Under the pieces are notes generated by a model, which did not search any database, had not been told where the DNA came from, and was given only the letters and a program-made list of their open reading frames with translations. The position numbers were made by a program, and so were the translations under genes. From a marine bacterium B5-7 (GTDB lineage: Bacteria > Pseudomonadota > Gammaproteobacteria > BQJM01), in the NCBI GenBank assembly GCA_021604705.1, contig BQJM01000015.1, positions 1 through 38,469 on the forward strand: a stretch of DNA of 38,469 bases, in the 5' to 3' direction. Positions 38,220 to 38,469 of the stretch are shown here, piece by piece (within the stretch, counting starts at the first letter, position 1; each line of letters opens with the position of its first letter).

Positions 38220-38469
38220 TGTACGGACCGGGGACATAGGTAACAAACGTTCGAGGACATAGGTAACAGATTATGTCTCTAATATGCGTTTGCTGTAAAG
38301 GTTAATAGCGGTTCCTTTTTTAACCGAACTGAGCGCTACGTGACCTAGCCGCTGATGTCGATAATAGATATCTCGCATCGCATCTGACGCATTGCACCGT
38401 ATGCCCACCTGCTTGCCTGCAAAGGGAATGCCAATAAAAATCTGTCTTCCATCCAGTGAAATACGACCG
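38220..38469 (-). mobile_element. IS481-like insertion sequence, one end
   Basis: The terminus is TGTACGGACCGGGGACATAG, beginning with TG. GGGGACATAGGTAACA (38230-38245) is repeated as GAGGACATAGGTAACA (38253-38268), 23 bases apart, as transposase-binding sites often are. The element runs beyond the window, so its other end and target duplication cannot be seen. Confidence 0.75.
38271..38469 (-). CDS. Transposase C-terminus, IS481/IS3-like (partial at window edge)
   Basis: Only the last 66 codons are in the window. The product reads GRISLDGRQIFIGIPFAGKQ, then VGIRCNASDAMRDIYYRHQRLGHVAL, ending ILET and a TAA stop. This matches the C-terminal beta-rich region after the DDE integrase core in IS481-type transposases (xRxVxxxGxIxxxGxxxxIGxxxxGxxV). 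The stop lies about 50 bases inside the element end, as expected. The catalytic core is outside the window, so activity cannot be judged. Confidence 0.75.
   Translation of the reverse strand, partial: GRISLDGRQIFIGIPFAGKQVGIRCNASDAMRDIYYRHQRLGHVALSSVKKGTAINLYSKRILET

Overview
The window looks like a chromosome segment of a host-associated gammaproteobacterium of the Legionellales/Coxiellaceae kind. I infer this from gammaproteobacterial gene orders (mraZ-rsmH-ftsL-ftsI-murE-mraY, smc-zipA-ligA, lpoA-yraN-diaA-dolP), a large ankyrin-repeat protein, dense palindromic intergenic repeats, and TTAAG-type PmrA-like boxes in front of unknown membrane proteins. I cannot name a genus, and no Dot/Icm secretion genes lie in the window.

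Layout. 1-2522: two tandem paralogous three-helix membrane proteins of unknown function, each behind a PmrA-like direct repeat and surrounded by repeats. 2523-8844: a shortened division and cell-wall (dcw) cluster on the minus strand, from a strong promoter with a four-box MraZ operator through mraZ, rsmH, ftsL, ftsI, murE and mraY. murF is missing from its usual place and nothing of the cluster follows mraY. 8962-12500: an aminotransferase, a Phd/VapC-type toxin-antitoxin pair, tRNA-Asn, a Dam methylase and an orphan ParD-like antitoxin. 12505-19055: ligA, zipA and smc. 19138-19353: a probable MITE. 19451-21718: three more members of the unknown membrane-protein family, two with PmrA-like boxes and one with a eukaryotic-style PPxY motif. 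21737-23036: an L,D-transpeptidase and a divergent small gene. 23364-25814: HMG-CoA lyase plus both subunits of a 3-oxoacid CoA-transferase, which together split HMG-CoA and reactivate acetoacetate. 25815-26801: an unknown protein. 26923-27277: RNase P RNA. 27496-32703: lpoA, yraN, diaA, two BON-domain lipoproteins and a GlcD-like oxidase, most with overlapping start and stop codons. 32736-35936: ankyrin protein. 36060-38129: a DprE1/DprE2-like epimerase pair. 38220-38469: the end of an IS481-like element inserted into a repeat.

Two families of palindromic repeats run through the window. Repeat R1 (GATCCCGC-TCAA-GCGGGATGAC type) often sits inside operons. It supplies the last codons and stop of zipA and of the ParD-like gene, separates the two CoA-transferase subunits, and fills the slot where murF would be expected. 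R2 is a double hairpin built on CCAGACATTTTCC and CCAGAAATCGC halves.

The best candidate for something undescribed is the five-member family of small three-helix membrane proteins in two clusters 18 kb apart. They share layout, an S/F/M-P...M/L-D third helix and disordered acidic or S/T-rich tails; four of the five have a PmrA-like box. They look like candidate secreted, host-membrane proteins. All calls are from reading the sequence; no database search was run.
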